A stretch of 64,000 nt of DNA from Neospora caninum Liverpool (Eukaryota; Apicomplexa; Conoidasida; Eucoccidiorida; Sarcocystidae): contig NC_018398.1 of NCBI RefSeq assembly GCF_000208865.1, forward strand, positions 1,302,001-1,366,000. Direction: 5' to 3'. Position numbers and translations under genes: made by a program. Of the stretch, positions 45,201-58,654 are shown in pieces. The notes below the pieces were generated by a model. The model saw only the letters and a list, made by a program, of their open reading frames with translations. It was not told the DNA's origin and searched no databases. Numbering within the stretch: position 1 is the first letter of the stretch; each line of letters begins with the position of its first letter.

Positions 45201-47295
45201 TGTAGTAGTCCGCAGTAGACCGCAGTTCCTCCTCGCCGTGTGCGTAGGGGCAAGACGCTTCCAGTGGGCATGGTTTCCCCTGACAAGAGTTCGCAACACA
45301 CAGCTCAAGACCCTATAGGAAGTCCGTCGCTCGACCTGTGCGGTACACGGCCCCGCTGCGTTTGGTCGTGCCTCCTCACGGCCGGGAGCCCCGCTCACAA
45401 AAAACAAGGCCACGAAATATCGCGTTGCTGCCTCCGGGTTCACCTGCACCAATCCAACTGGGGAGTCGCCAGTGGTACTCTATCGAGAGATGAATCGGTT
45501 TCGATCTACGGATGGCAAGAGGTTCGCATTCGGACTGACAGCGACTCTGCTCTATCTGTCCCCGAGGTATACGGGCAGGCAGTTCCACGTAGCCGTTCGT
45601 GATCTGTTCCCAACTTACAAGACGGAAAGCCGTGCACAACTTTGTTTTCCACAGGTTCGGCACATCTCGGAGTTCCTCCTCGGCGTGGGCGTACGAGCAG
45701 CGCGCCCCTTTTCGGCACAGACCCCGCATGTACTTGGGGCAGAGCTTGATTCTGTGAACAAAGACGCGAGTCTCCGAGGTGTACGATGCAGTTTCTGGAA
45801 ACCGAGACATGACCTGGACGCAGTCTATCAAGTGACAGCGCTACAGCTTGTTCTCCCTCTCTTTGCCTCTACAACGTTTGCAATCCCCTTCGCCTTTATT
45901 CCATTCAAACACGGGAGCGAGCGCACGCTTTGCTTGTGCAAAAACGTGCTTTTCTCCCTGGACACCCCGTTCTTACCGGAAAAACTGATCTTCGATACGA
46001 CCGGCTTTCTTCTTGAAAGAACCGTCAGTAAAATCGCTCTGCGCTCTGCACCGATTCCCCACGCGGCCGCCCTGTCCTAGTGTCCTTGGGGCGCCAGACA
46101 CTGCGTAACCGCTGCCTTCGCTCTCTTCCTCCTTGTCTCTCTTTCCTTCATGAGCTCGCTGGGCGTCTTCAGGCGATAACGCGTCCTTCAAGCTTCGGCC
46201 GCCATAAAACCCTACGCAGCCCTGCGCAGCCGACCCAGAGAAGGACTGGCTGCGCGAGTCGCGACCTCCCGGCGCCACGCCTACGCGCCCCGCCACGAGT
46301 TCCCTCTTCAAGCTTTCTTCACCGACCTTCCGTCCTTCACTTAGCTTCTTCGTCGCCACATACTCCTGCAGTTCGGCATCTGCAGCGCTGCCGCTCCGCG
46401 ACTTCGCGTTCTCCTGTCTAGACCTTGGCTCCGACCCGGCCCCTGTGCCAGGCGCCGGCTCGAGTGCTCCACTTGTGCGTCCAGAGCCAGTCGACGGAAC
46501 GGCGCCCCTCCCGCCTCTGAGTTTTTCAGGGAGAAAGCTGCTCCGTCCCTGAAACCCTTTGATCTCGTTGCGCCCTCGCCGAGCTTTTCCGTCATCTTTT
46601 CCAAATTTTGAAGTGGAAATGTTGCACGCAAGCGCCGCTGCGTCCGACCTGTCCCGGTCGTCGCCTCCCCCTCGGTCCGCCGCGTACCCCGTCAACTGCC
46701 CCTGCTGCTGCAGGAGCAACTGCTCCTGAAGGATAACTTTCCTTTGAAGGTGAAGCACTTGGGCTTGTAGCCTTCTTTGCTCAAGAAGGCGTTCACGTTC
46801 AAAACTCGACATCGCGTCGCACGATGACGGGGACCGCCTGAGCAGCCCCGTCTCTGTCGTGCTTGAAGTGGAAGCTAACAACACGTCCGCGTCGCTGTTA
46901 TGCGGAGCGTCCAGTGTACTTTGGGTACCAGGAGCGTGAAGCAGAGTGTCCATACACAGTTCCTCCGGATTCGCGACGTTGAGGACCGTAGTCGAGGGCC
47001 AGCTGTATCCCGACACAGGATCCGCGCAAGCACTCCCGCTACCCACATCCACCTTTGCTGCTACTTTGACCGCTTCGTCTTCGGTGGTCAGTCGCGTCTG
47101 CACGTCTTCCCTCTCACACACGAAACGCTCCGTGGCGTTCATCAACGGGCTATTCACTCCTGCAGGCGGCTGTTCGTACACTGGGGGTGTACCAGTCCCG
47201 CCGTCACGTTCAACCGAGCCTGGTTTCATGAAAGGAGATCCTGTGATCTTGTCAGCACAAGATCTCTCCGGTGACAACGCATTCCCTCGCTCCAT
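42279..47295 (-). CDS. Three-finger CCCH zinc-finger protein B (1194 aa, five exons)
   Basis: Probable RNA-binding regulator. Exons: 47295-45977, 45751-45619, 45279-45199, 44704-44610 and about 44235-42279; all joins keep frame. Finger 1 (residues about 444-464) is CPKYMRGLC-RKGARC-SYAH and starts right after intron 1. Finger 2 is assembled across intron 2: KTKLCTAFRL joins GKPCPLEASCPYAH, giving exact C-x8-C-x5-C-x3-H. Finger 3 is KLCKFWMREGRCDAGKACRH. Each ends in an E/D-E/Q-E-L-R motif. The N-terminal 440 residues are Ser/Gly-rich with a Gln/Leu coiled-coil patch (RRLQAQVLHLQRKVILQEQL). The 650-residue C-terminus starts with a helical YRHTELEKFALRHHLDM segment and then becomes Gly/Ala/Pro/Tyr low complexity with His-rich clusters. 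The last acceptor (TTCGCAG) is inferred from phase. RNA targets cannot be told from sequence. Confidence 0.85.
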
Positions 47296-50200
47296 GATGG
47301 ACTAGTCGTTGCGGGTGACTCTCCAACCTCAGAGTCAACAAGAACGAAATGACCAGATGTGCCGTTTAGGACGTAAGAAAAAACAAAAGATGAATGCGCG
47401 AAAAAGCAGGCTGCTCCGACAGTGATAGGCATATACACGCAGTTCGACATCCGCCAAACGGGGCACGCCTCACACACAAAAAAAGCATCTACGCAGCACT
47501 TCGAACAATGGAAAGGTAGTTTTTTCCGGATACTTCTGCCTGAACGTGAGAGCAGGGAGTATGGGTCACCATACGAGAACCGGTGCTGGGCAAAATTCCA
47601 TATCTCCAGAGAACCACAGATTTTCCCTTGCCCCCCCGGAAGATAAGTCTGCCTCCTTCGCCAAGCATGAGTATCTAACTATCCCGTGTCGGGCATGGTA
47701 GCACGAAGTGCTATAGAGGGTCTAATCTTCACCCTGGTCTGTGGTCAACAGGAACTCGCATGCAGAGACGACGTATTTCTGAAGACCGGGGGGAAATTGA
47801 GTGTCTCGCGATTTCAGACTCACCCTCAACAGATTGGATTCTAACAACACACGCAGAGGATGTTCCGGTGAACACGCAGGAAGGGTACATCGCATTGCAG
47901 AACAGCGTTCTATATCCGTCTCGATATCGAGTTATCCGTCTCTCCGTGACAGGATAATGACACTTTCAGCGAAGAAGACTCGCTCAACACATGGGCAGAC
48001 GTTCAAAACCCAAGACGTTCGGCCATTGCCAGGGAGCAATCGGCCACTGAACAGACGACAGGCGAGAAAGAACTGAAGGACAAGCGAAAAACGGACTCAC
48101 TCCACTTGCACATTATGGAGTGTCCACGTCGTTTTGCTGCCAAAGTTACCGGCTAGAGAAATTCGACGAAACCATTCTCAAAAGACAAGCACAAAGCAGA
48201 GAGGCCAACAAACGTAGCTACCCGATATTTAAACGAAAGCAATCTCGGAACATCAATCAAACCGAACATCTGTTAACACAAGGCATACCTTTGATTGCAA
48301 GCACAAAACAAGCGGCGCTCCTGGACAAGCTCGTTTTTCCTTAGTCACAGAGTCCCCGAACAAAACACTGAGAACGCGCGAGACGACGGTCAAACACAAA
48401 AATGTTCTGTCGCGTGTTCGACTGGAGGGGGGGGGCGCCGGCACGCGAAGACAGCGACTCCGTGCAGGACGACACAAAAGCGATGAACTTACAACCGCTA
48501 CAAGGCGCATGTAACAGACAACTGTTCTGGAGACGGCCAAAGAAAGTCTGAGCTGACAAAAAAAACGAGTTAAGACTGGTCCTTTCACTTCCACATTACG
48601 CACGTACGAGCCCGCAATTGGTCGGGCGACAACAGAAACCGCTGCAGCCAATGTATCACGACATCTTTGACCGGGAATAGCTTGGGGAACATCCTTGCCG
48701 TGCCGTGAGCAGTCGCGTTCTTTCTCCCAGTATCTATATCTACATTATAAAACCTCTGGAAATGCAAGAAACAGTTCAAGGTGGGAGAACAAACTCCCTC
48801 GATAACAGAGCAAAGCCTACGAAAGTTGCGCTCTCACCACGCCCGTGCGAACGCACCAAACAAACTGCGGAAAAGCTTTTCTTCATTTAGCTGGTTCGTG
48901 GAAAACAGGAACGAGTGTGGACGATATCAAACATCCGGAAGCAGGGAAAAAACTGTCCATCGCCCTCGACGCGAGGGAGTCGCGCCACTGTGTACAGGGG
49001 TTGGACGGGGAGAGTTTCTCTGCCCAGGGAAGGAAATTTCGTTTCCGCGCTAGGGCATACCCTGTACCACCACGGAAGCATTATTCCTCGCCACGTCACA
49101 AAAACGGCGCCGCGCCTGAAAAGGCGTTCCTCGAGACTGTGAAAGGAGTCCAATTTGTCACTCCTGCGACGTGCCGCTGACGGGCGAACCCTGACCCCTC
49201 CCTTCCCGAACCTGCGAAAAGAGAGGGACCGACGTCTCGTACGGCCACGCTCCGAAAATGTGAAACGAAGGAAAACTGGGACACGGAAGTTGAGACAACT
49301 GCTTTCGGGCTTTGATCGAGAAATCCATCAAACAACTGCGGCAAAACGCGTCCGCAGCGCCCAATGAATTCGACAAAACAGGACGACAAAACTGGCCTCT
49401 CTACCCCTGCGGGAGGAAGCACCAGAAAGCTAGCAAGTGAAAAAGAGTACGCGGTAACTCCATACGGCAAACGCCACCTGTGCGCACGCTTTCCCACGAC
49501 GGCCATCTACAAAACACATGTCCTTTCTTTTGCGTATACGTAGCACGTAACAGACACGGCGCATCTCGTGCGCTGGTTGCGCTCTCTCCACGTGGACTTT
49601 TCGTCAGCCCTCGCGGATCACACGGGGTAAACATTCCCTTGCCCCTGCAAGCGAAAAAAATCAACGCGTCGACGGTGGCATCCCCGAGGCGGAGTCTCTA
49701 GCTCCCGGAAACCCACGATGGTTTCGTAGTCCCCGCCGCACGTCTCCTCCCACGATGTGCGCGCGCGCGCGAGGCTGACGCCGGCAGAACCCCGGGGGTT
49801 TGGGACACGAATGTGCGGAATGGCTGGTTTCTCTAGAGACGGCGCAACGTCACACCTCTCCAACGCGCGCCTCTTCGCGTAAGCGAGTTTAAACAATGTT
49901 GAATGGATCTGTGCAGACCAGAAGTGTGTGCACGCCCCGTAGAAACCGGGCGCCTAGACGCTGAAGAATGGACAGGCCGCTGGAGCATGCATCTGATAGT
50001 GCAGTTCGAAAAGATCGAAGCGTCAGCCGCCGTATGATCAGTTTGGGGGCTTTCCGCAGGACCGCCAGCGAAGTCTTGAAAGACAGGACCATGCGGGCAT
50101 CCCAAGAGGGATACACACATGACAGGCTTTCTCAAGTCGTCTTCTGGAGGGAACAGTGCATGTTTCTTTGAAAGTCCACGCGGCTCGGTGAGCGGAAGGC

Positions 50201-51280
50201 AACGCCCCAGTACGAACCGCTCGCAATTGCGGGTTGTTGCACTACGGCGCCGATACCCAGTAATTTGGAGGCGGAGACGTCAGAAAAACAAGAGAGGGCG
50301 GGCGATCAAACCCATTCCTGACAGAAGCTTCATGGTCCAGTTCCCCGTGTTTTCCGGTCGAGTGTCTGGTAGCCGACCAGTGCTCATCGGAGAGAGAAAC
50401 GTTAAACTAGTGCAGATACACTGCAGCACGTGTCAATTCACAAATTGTACGCGGGAGTCCCGGCACTCTCAGCTGGGCGGCAGCAGGGAAAATCACGGGA
50501 ATGATCATGTTTTACATCTCACCGAGGCGACAGCACGGAACTCGCTCTCTCTCCCGCTAAGGGTAGGCGCGCCACCCCAGGTCAACCGATATATTTTTCC
50601 GCTGTTAGCATACGGCTCGCTGGCGCCTACGGAGCAGCTGGTTTCCTTCTGTCGCGCCAACTTGTCGAACCTCAAACTCAAACAGAAACGAGGGCTTACT
50701 GCACATCTCGCAGCTTTCATACTGTGGAGCGCCGTCAGCGCGTTGCACCATCGCCGATTCAGTGGTTAGACAGCTTCGTGAGTTGGGTGTGTGAAGGTCG
50801 TTGTAGGTTTAATTTAGGTTTGTGTTGCTGGGTGAAAGAGAACCAGTTGAGTTTCAAAACAAAGATCCGGGGACAAATGAGACAACAGGTGCCGACACTG
50901 GCTGTCTCGTGCTGCAGGTGGCTGAAATACGCATGTTGGTAGTTGGCCCCGCGAACGCGACATGCGTTCTCAGCTCCGCAGAGAATGCGTGACTCTCGAG
51001 CCTCAGCATCTTAGATGGGCGGCAGCTGTGCCAGAGTGAGGCTCTCGAACCTCGGCTGACGAAGACTGTCGCCAGTGTGTGTCCAAGTGACGTGCGGATC
51101 CGTGTGTTCGTTGCTGAGCATGGGACAAGTCCAAGCCTATTCACTGAGACAGACGAGCATCCTTGATTGGCCAGATGCCAATGATTGAGGAGGAGAAGTT
51201 TGAAAGGACTGTGCCAGTGCTCAGCGAACGAGAACGACGTGTGGTTTTGGGAAGGATTGCCAGCTTTGGGAAGAACAGTT
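47296..51280. other. Intergenic region upstream of CCCH gene B
   Basis: Four kilobases between the ATG of CCCH gene B and the stop of IFT122, both on the minus strand. It should include the promoter and a long 5' UTR of the former. The longest frame, plus 50119-50769 (216 codons), is Arg- and Ser-rich with no domain and no homologous feel, so I leave it out. No RNA gene or repeat was found. Confidence 0.4.
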
Positions 51281-54200
51281 CTAAGCGATGAAGTTTGCTT
51301 TACTACAAAGGGGACAGCATCGATCGTAGAGAATGAATTCTTCTGTTTTCTCTAGGTCGAAAGCATGTGCACAACCCTCACAAACCACGGCTCTCCTCTT
51401 CCTTTGGTGTGGTCCCGTGTGGAGGGCTTGGTGAGAACTAGTTTGCTCACCGGACGGCGGAGAGCCGTCGGCGTCTTGCCTTTCATCTGTCGCAAAACTG
51501 CAACAAAAGTACTGCGTTGACAATAGAGGTGAAATACTGGCATGGTTGAGTATGCAGACTGATTCTGATGGGAGGTCGCGTAACAGTGCAGCTTTCACCC
51601 GAACAGGAACAAAAGACCTGGAGCCCGAAGTAGTCGCACCCCCGGCAGCCTTGAGGAACGAGAGAACTGCAACGTCGGGGGATGGAATTGTCGCCGCAAA
51701 GCTGCTGTCGCCTCTCTTTTCGAGCAAAGGGTCTTCCTCCGTCAAAAAGGAAGCGTGTGGTAAGTCCTGGCCGCCTGAGCAGCAGACACAAGGTAGTGGC
51801 ATGGACTTTTGAGCCCATCGAGGCGACAGCTTGTTTTTGTCGAGAAGTGGCAGCGCTAGCAGATGAACGGCAGAAAACACAACCATGTGCTTCTTTCGGA
51901 CGCCAACGCGCTCCGGATATTCTTCCTCATTAGAAAAGGTGAAAAGCTACCTGTGTGTACCTATGGAGAGGTTTGTCTCGGCGCTAGTGTATATCGATAT
52001 ACAGCAGTGCCTGTCAATTTCCTGCTGCTACCGGAGCTGGGGCCAGGGGGGTTTAACTGGAGCTAAATGAGCAGCGTATTTCTATGAACCCGAGTCAATC
52101 AAAGTAAAAAGGATTGATCCAGGACACTCTTGCAAGGGTAAACACGGATGCTTGAAGATGTGCAACTGAGAGACGACCCTAGAAAGAACGATCTAGGCTT
52201 ACTTGAGAGCGAAATTCCCAGCTTTTCGACCTTCGCGGAGTTAAGTATCGATTTTGCACGTGCACCATTCACTTCGTGTGGAGGGAGGAATTCGATGCAG
52301 CCGAGGACCGAAAATCCGCCGAATTCCCTCAGCCGCAAATGCCCACAGTGACCACACGCCTCAGAGGACACGAAAGGCACTCGTTCGTGGTCCAGGAGAG
52401 GCACAGCCGTTTGACACCAGGAACAGGTTGTTGTCAAGAACCGTTTGTCCTCCTTCGTCCGGGCCCTGCCTTTGAGGGTCATTGTGAGGGAATCGATTGC
52501 TCCTTGAATCCGATTGGGAATGCGGAGTCGATGAAGGCTCTGGCAAGCGAGCCTGCCAACCTGATAGCACGCAGGTGCCGACGCAAACGGTGGGGAGTTC
52601 AGCCCGAACTCTCCCCAGTCGCCCAAGGCGCGAAACACTGTTCCATCTGGTGAAGCGTAAAACTCCACAAAAGCGGTTGTATGCCTACAAACTATCTATC
52701 GAACGCAAATGATCGCACGAACAGCTGCGCTAGAGTTCTGTTTCCTTCCTGTGATGACCTAGTAGAGAGTGAGCACTGTCCTCAAGCAAGGTTTTCGTGC
52801 TGTCCTCGGCGAAGACCGCCTGCTTATTTGGACTGTCAGATAATGTGGATTCCCTTCTGCAGTCGCCTCAAGAACGACTGCCCTGTCTATCTCCGTCTAC
52901 ACGATTGTGTTCATGCAGTCTGAGGCATCCAAGCGCTACCTTGTATGCGCCAAGTGCTAAGGAGGTTTCTGCCATCGCGAAGAGGACTTCTACTTGGTTC
53001 ACTCCAGGTACCAGACCTCCCTGGTGCAGCAGCGGCGACACCCAGTTTAGCAGGGAACGGCCTAATTCGCCAACGAGAGAACTCGACAGTTCCTCTTCAG
53101 TTGGAACCGAACAGACGATCCCTCCGAACGCGCTCGCCGAATGGACCTCTCCAGCTTCACACTTGCTGCCGGGATGTTTGCTTCCCGCCGTGTCACGACA
53201 GAGAGACGGTTGCGTCTCAACCTTTTGTCGCCTGCCGCGGCAATCCAGAACGGGAGCAATGGCGCAGTTCCAAAGGAAAACAGCCGCATTGAACACGATT
53301 TCTGTTACTGCGGCATTGCGAGCCTGTCGGGAAGTCCCGAAAGACTGGCCTGGCCCTCTGTATCGAAAGATGCCGTCATATCGACGCAGGACAACATGGT
53401 AAGCTAAGTAAATCTCTGAAAGCTTCCGGAAAATACAGAATAAGAAGAGCACAAGCGGCGTGGAAAGAGGACCACAGACGCCCCTGGCGCCTCCGTCGCT
53501 AGCCCCAGAGTTGGGGTCTGAACGTTGCAGAATCTCAGCCGCACACATCCAACATCGTCTAGCAGCTTCCAGGAACCTTCTTTCGTCTACGCAGATCCTT
53601 AGAAGTTTGAGCTGAAGAGAAAGTGCCAGGTCTGGACGGCGAGTTTCCTTCAAGACGCACGCGGCTTCATCGAACCTGTCCGATTGAACCAGATGATCAG
53701 CCCAGGGAATATACACGTCTTCCATCACCGCGGGTTGCTGCAAGAACACAGAAAGAATGTCAAGGGGAGAGTCTGCCAGGTGCACGAGCCGGAAATACCT
53801 CAGCGTAAGTCGACGCTCGACGGCGTCTGGCCCAGAGGGATTCTGCTGCGTCGTCGTAACTGCCTCAACGGCAGACGGGAGAAGGACGTTTGGCTCGGGC
53901 TATTTTTACAGGGAGGCTGAACGGAAAGAGCGGAGCCGTCTGCTTTCAGTCCCATTCGTACCTGTTTGGCAAGCAAGAAAGCCTCTTCCCATCGGCAGTG
54001 CTCAACGAGCAAATGCGCTAGCAGCTTCTTGTCACCGAGCTTCTGTGACGCCTCTCTTGCGAAGGCAAAGTGCCGGTGTCTCTTGAAGATAGCGAACGCA
54101 GCCCGAAGGATGTTCTCCGCGTCAGAGGAAAGGTCGCCTCGTACGATGGAGATGATTTTATCTACGGCGCCGATTTGCCCATACAGCTCCACGGCTCGTC

Positions 54201-57200
54201 GTAACTGTTTTGAGGTCGCGTACACCTTGGCAGCAAAAAGGAGATCACCTTTCTCCTCCTCTGAAACGGCCTACACGACAAGCAGATGTCCCGAACGCAC
54301 TAAGCACCTGCTTCTTCGCACATGCCAAGTGAATACCAAAACTTGATGAGCAGATGATTTTCCACTATTCATGTATCTCGGCATCCGTGAAATGGTTTTT
54401 TGTTTGCTACAAATGACTTGACGCCAAAGTCGACGCTCACGTTGGACGGTGGACGAAGAGACGTTCGAATAGGCAGCGCCAGTACGTCTGCGCTCGCGCA
54501 GAGGGCGGTTTGTTTTCTCACCTGCGGTAGCGTTTCCTCTCTTCGTTTAAGAGTGGGGGTCGGGGTCTGGGTTTGCGTCGCCGACTTCCATGTCTCGTTG
54601 TTCCCTCGGTGAGGTTCCTCGTCGGCGTTCTGCAGGCTGAGCATTGCTTCTCTACATGCGGGAGCCACTGCGCTGTCTTTGACCTTTTCTGCCCACTTTT
54701 CTGCATCTGCCCACCTTCGCAAATCAGTAAACATCTCCACAGCTAAATGTGCCTGGCCAGCGTTCAGCCAGTGCAGCGCAGCGTCGTCAAATTTGCCTTG
54801 GTAGGCCGCCACAAAGCCTGCAGCATTGTGTGCCTTCGCAACTGGCGACAGCTCGCGCTTTGTGGAAGAAGCGTTTTGAACTTGCTGGACGAGTCTGATG
54901 CCTCGGAAGTCCCGTAGTCTCGTGAAGGCTTTCGCTGCAAAGACGAACTCGAGGTTGGCTAAAGCAGATAGAGCCAGAGAAAGCCAGTCGGAGGCAGTGA
55001 CCCCCAGGCATGCGACTTCGTATGCAGCAGCGAAATTTTTCATATCAATGTACGGGTACAGGGAGGCGGATTGAGGAAAATCGCAAGTCTGAATAGATTG
55101 CGATTTCAGACAATAAATCTTCGATCCCCGGAATCCGACCACCAACCCCTGCAGGCGTTGTCTCCGTGGCTCCAGCGTTCCTGAATACAGACGTTAGACC
55201 AAGAGTCACGCGCGCTGGAGACGGCGCTTTTTGTCGAAGAACCTCCGAGGACGTCTTAAGTGATGCCTCAACTGGAAATCCCGCCTCACTCTTTACGGGT
55301 GCGTACGTGTGTCGGAACACCTTCTGTGTGTGAACAGCCCATTTTTTGGCGCCAAGGACATTCCCTCTGCTCCGTTAAGCTTCTTGACGAAGGAACAGGC
55401 CTTCCTGGTTGTACCAGTTCGCGAGCGACTAACAGCCGTGCAGTGAGTTGTGTGAGCGAGTTGAGCTGCAATCGGCAGTGCGGCGTCGTTTCGGCAGGAA
55501 AACATTCACACTCCTGACTTTTCGAGGACGTCGAAGGAGTCTGTGTCCTCAGCTTCCAGTGAAGACGGGGCACATGTCTTTGAGCGCGAACGTTTCTGGC
55601 CCCACCGTAACAAGTTGCGACGTTTACCGTGTCTGATCGAGAGAGTGTTGTTGCCTGTGTAAGCGAGCATCTCGTCCATAACGAGATTCCATGCAGCAGA
55701 CGTGACGTTAGATTCTGTGTAGAGCACCTCCTTGGTGGCGAGGTCGTAGACGGTTAGGCGCTGAGTGGAATCCACTGTGGCCAGCTTGGTCCGTAGCAAA
55801 GAAAGATCAAGACAGGCGATCGAATGCGTCTGCTCCACGAGGGTGATTGGAAAAGGGTTGTTGGTGAAGATCTCGACAACTTGGCCGTTCTTCAGTCCCG
55901 CGAGGATGCCCTCCGCTGCAGGAGGCCCGCCGACGACTTTTATATATCTGATCACCGATCCCAGGTTCCATTCTCTCTCAAAGGCGCCTGCAACCAGACT
56001 CTGGAAAAGGCCACAAGGGATCTCAAATATACGGTATCTACTAGAGAAATGTCGTCTTCTGGAAAGCCGTCGCAAGTGGAGTACGTTCGCTCTCCAACCA
56101 GAGACCGCAGAGTGTCCCCATTCGCGCCATGGAAGGGCTATGCTACTGAGTAGATAAATTCACAGTGAAGCGCCCGGGGGTTCCCAGGTTCCTGCCGAGG
56201 CGTCCAAAGCTTGCGGAAAAGAGCACTTCACACGCTTCTCTCGATTTACTGGCCACACTGGAGTCACACAGAGCTTACCCGTCAGAGAGTAGAGCAGCAA
56301 CTTCGCTTTCGTGCACCGGACGAGATAGGAGGACGTGACCAGCATCAGGGAGCAGTCGAAAGCTTGCTTGATACGGGCGCTTTCATGGTATCTCATGTCG
56401 TCTGGGTCCGTCGGGTCTGCGGAGTAGAGGACGACTTCTCCCGCCAGCAGAACCGCCAGCGATGCTCTGAAAACCGCGATCTTTTTCACCAGACTCCGGC
56501 ACCTACCGAGAAGAAGGCACATTCGCCCACCGGGACTGGCATGCATGTCTCTGGCGTCTACCAAACAGAAGCGGAGAAGACGCTGCGTCGGCAAAACCAG
56601 GTGCCTGTCGGTGACCTACCGTAAGCGCACGCTTTGTTCCAGCTGCATATGCTGAACGACGACGTCAGTAAGTCTGTCACGGTGGGCATAGCGGTCTTGG
56701 TACAAGGCGTGAACAATCGGGAAGGAGATGTTGTACATGTGCAACTCTCCAGCATTACTTCCAGCGATAATCTGTGAACAGCTGGGATGGACTGCACAGG
56801 CCCACACCCAGTCCTGAATCTGGCCGATTTTCGCGAGACGAACGCCTTCGTGGCTCCACAGAGAGAGTGATCCGCTCGATCCTCCGACCAGGAAGAAGTT
56901 GCCTGCAATGGACTCCCACAAAAAAGCGGCGCTGTCTGCTGTCTAGGGAGCAGAGGCGTCAGGGGTGGATTTGTGAGGCGAGGCGAGGCAAGGAACAGGA
57001 GTCTTTCTCGCTGCAGAGAACGAAAACAGCCGGTTCCCACATGACTCAACTCGATGTGGGGCTCCGTACGTACCATTCAATGCAAAAGAAATCGACAGCG
57101 GGTCACAGTCCAAAGCTTGAGACTGAAAGCAGGCCTCCCCTGTTTCGCGGTAGAAGACGAGTTCTGGACTGAATGTGCCGACTGCAAGGAAGGCTGAAAC

Positions 57201-58654
57201 GCTCTCATTCTGCTGGGGACTCCATGCCAGGGTCCAGACTGGGGCACTCAATGCCACGTTCCATTTTTCTGCGCCTGTGGTATCCCGAACAGATACAATT
57301 CCGCTGAAGAGGCCTGCCAGCGCACACTTGCCACACACAGCACCTGATGAGACCCAGGAGCAAGACAGGGAGAACTGTAGGCCCGACGACACCACGCGTT
57401 CTGTTTGCTCCAGTGCAATGTGAACGTGTTGCCGACGCCACGATCGACGACAACATTGTCCTCATCGGAGGCGCTCCTCGGAAACAGGTGCCAGTCAGGA
57501 AGGCACACAATGCCTCACTTCTTTTCCTTCTTATCCTATGTACCGCCAGTCGACTCGCGTTTAGAAGCACGCCTTGCGTTGTCCAATTGGTTCTGTCATT
57601 TGCCTATGAATGCTGTCCACTCATACGGGGTCGTGCAGGAAGTTCTTTCTGGAAACGCTCTTTTTGTCCGATGCCGCAATGCACTTTGGATGGTCGGGAG
57701 TGCTTCGTGCGCGCATTCGAGCTGACGAGTGATGATTTGCTTGCACATGAAGTTTTGTTTCTCTCTTTTTAGCTTCTTTTAGTATTCGTCCGTCTCCCTA
57801 CCGAGGGCTAGATGATTGCCGTCGGGCGTCCAGTCCATACAGCAAGCTTTAGCTGGCAGTTTCTGCTTGCCCACAGAACATACTTCAGGGGACCAGAGAC
57901 CGAGGTCGACCGCTGTTGCGCTCGCGAGCTGGAGAGTTACAGGATTGAATGCGAGGCACTGGATGCTGTCGCTGTGGCTATACTTGCGCCATCCTGCACC
58001 CGGGGCAGTCCAAATTATCACGGATTTGTCCGCCCCCCCTGCATACAGAAGTCAAAACAAATGTATGATTCCTGGTTTCCTTCGGGCCCTCTCAGGGCCC
58101 CCTTCACTGGCGCTGCCACTTGGCCTAAACCTTGTTGCAACGGATCCGCGTGAGTGAAACGAACAGAAAAACGGCGCGTTGATTGGCTTTTTATTCGCCC
58201 CGTTCGACAAGAAGGATAGGCTCAGGCGCCGCAGATCGTGAGGTGTTGCAACTGCTGGTGACACTCATCAGCGTCGTGTTACTCTCTGTGTTAAATCTGG
58301 TTGTTAGAGGTCTGCAATTCGCGGATCGCCCTCCTAGGAAAGGACGTCGTAGTGCGGCGCTTCAAGCGATGCCGTGTTCCCAAGCCTCCAGTTCTTCTTT
58401 TCGTCCAGGCCGCTGGCAGCCTTACCCGAGGCGAAGAGCTTCCCAGTTTTGTTGTATGTAACAGCGTACACTGTGTCCTTATGCGCTTTGAGAGTCTGGA
58501 GGACTTTCCCGTTCACAGGGTCGTAAACTAGGAGGCAGCTGCCCACAGCAACGAGAAGGCGAGATCCATCAGGACTAAAAGCCAGACTCCAAATGACGCT
58601 GGGAAACCCTTCCCGAGCCGGGACTGCTTCGTACCAAGATCTCTGACACTCCAT
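51281..58654 (-). CDS. IFT122: Intraflagellar transport protein 122 (IFT-A complex), 1392 aa, eleven exons
   Basis: Subunit of the IFT-A complex, which carries retrograde cargo in flagella. Exons: 58654-58426, 58038-57802, 57313-57074, 56902-56620, 56502-56279, 55987-55628, 55180-54522, 54258-53962, 53737-52940, 52560-52203 and 51774-51281; every junction is GT-AG and in phase. The N-terminal half is two WD40 propellers: WSLAFSPDGSRLLVAVGSCL, YSHSDSIQCLAFNPVTLQLA, VWTLAWSPQQN, VIRYIKVVGGPPAAEGIL and LDLSLLRTKLATVDS all match IFT122. The rest is an alpha-solenoid (ASLYPYIDMKNFAAAYEVAC, YIPWADHLVQSDRFDEAA, LGAYK). Two zinc-binding pairs close it, CSWC with CGHC (about residues 1140-1165) and CEGC with CPLC near the end. 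Human IFT122 is about 1240 aa; the extra length is mostly in loops. The ATG lies in AAAACGATGG. Presumably expressed in the flagellated male gamete. Confidence 0.93.

Noticed and set aside
50119..50769. 216-codon plus-strand frame between CCCH gene B and IFT122
   Set aside because: Arg/Ser-rich, no domain, no start context and no splice signals that link it to anything.
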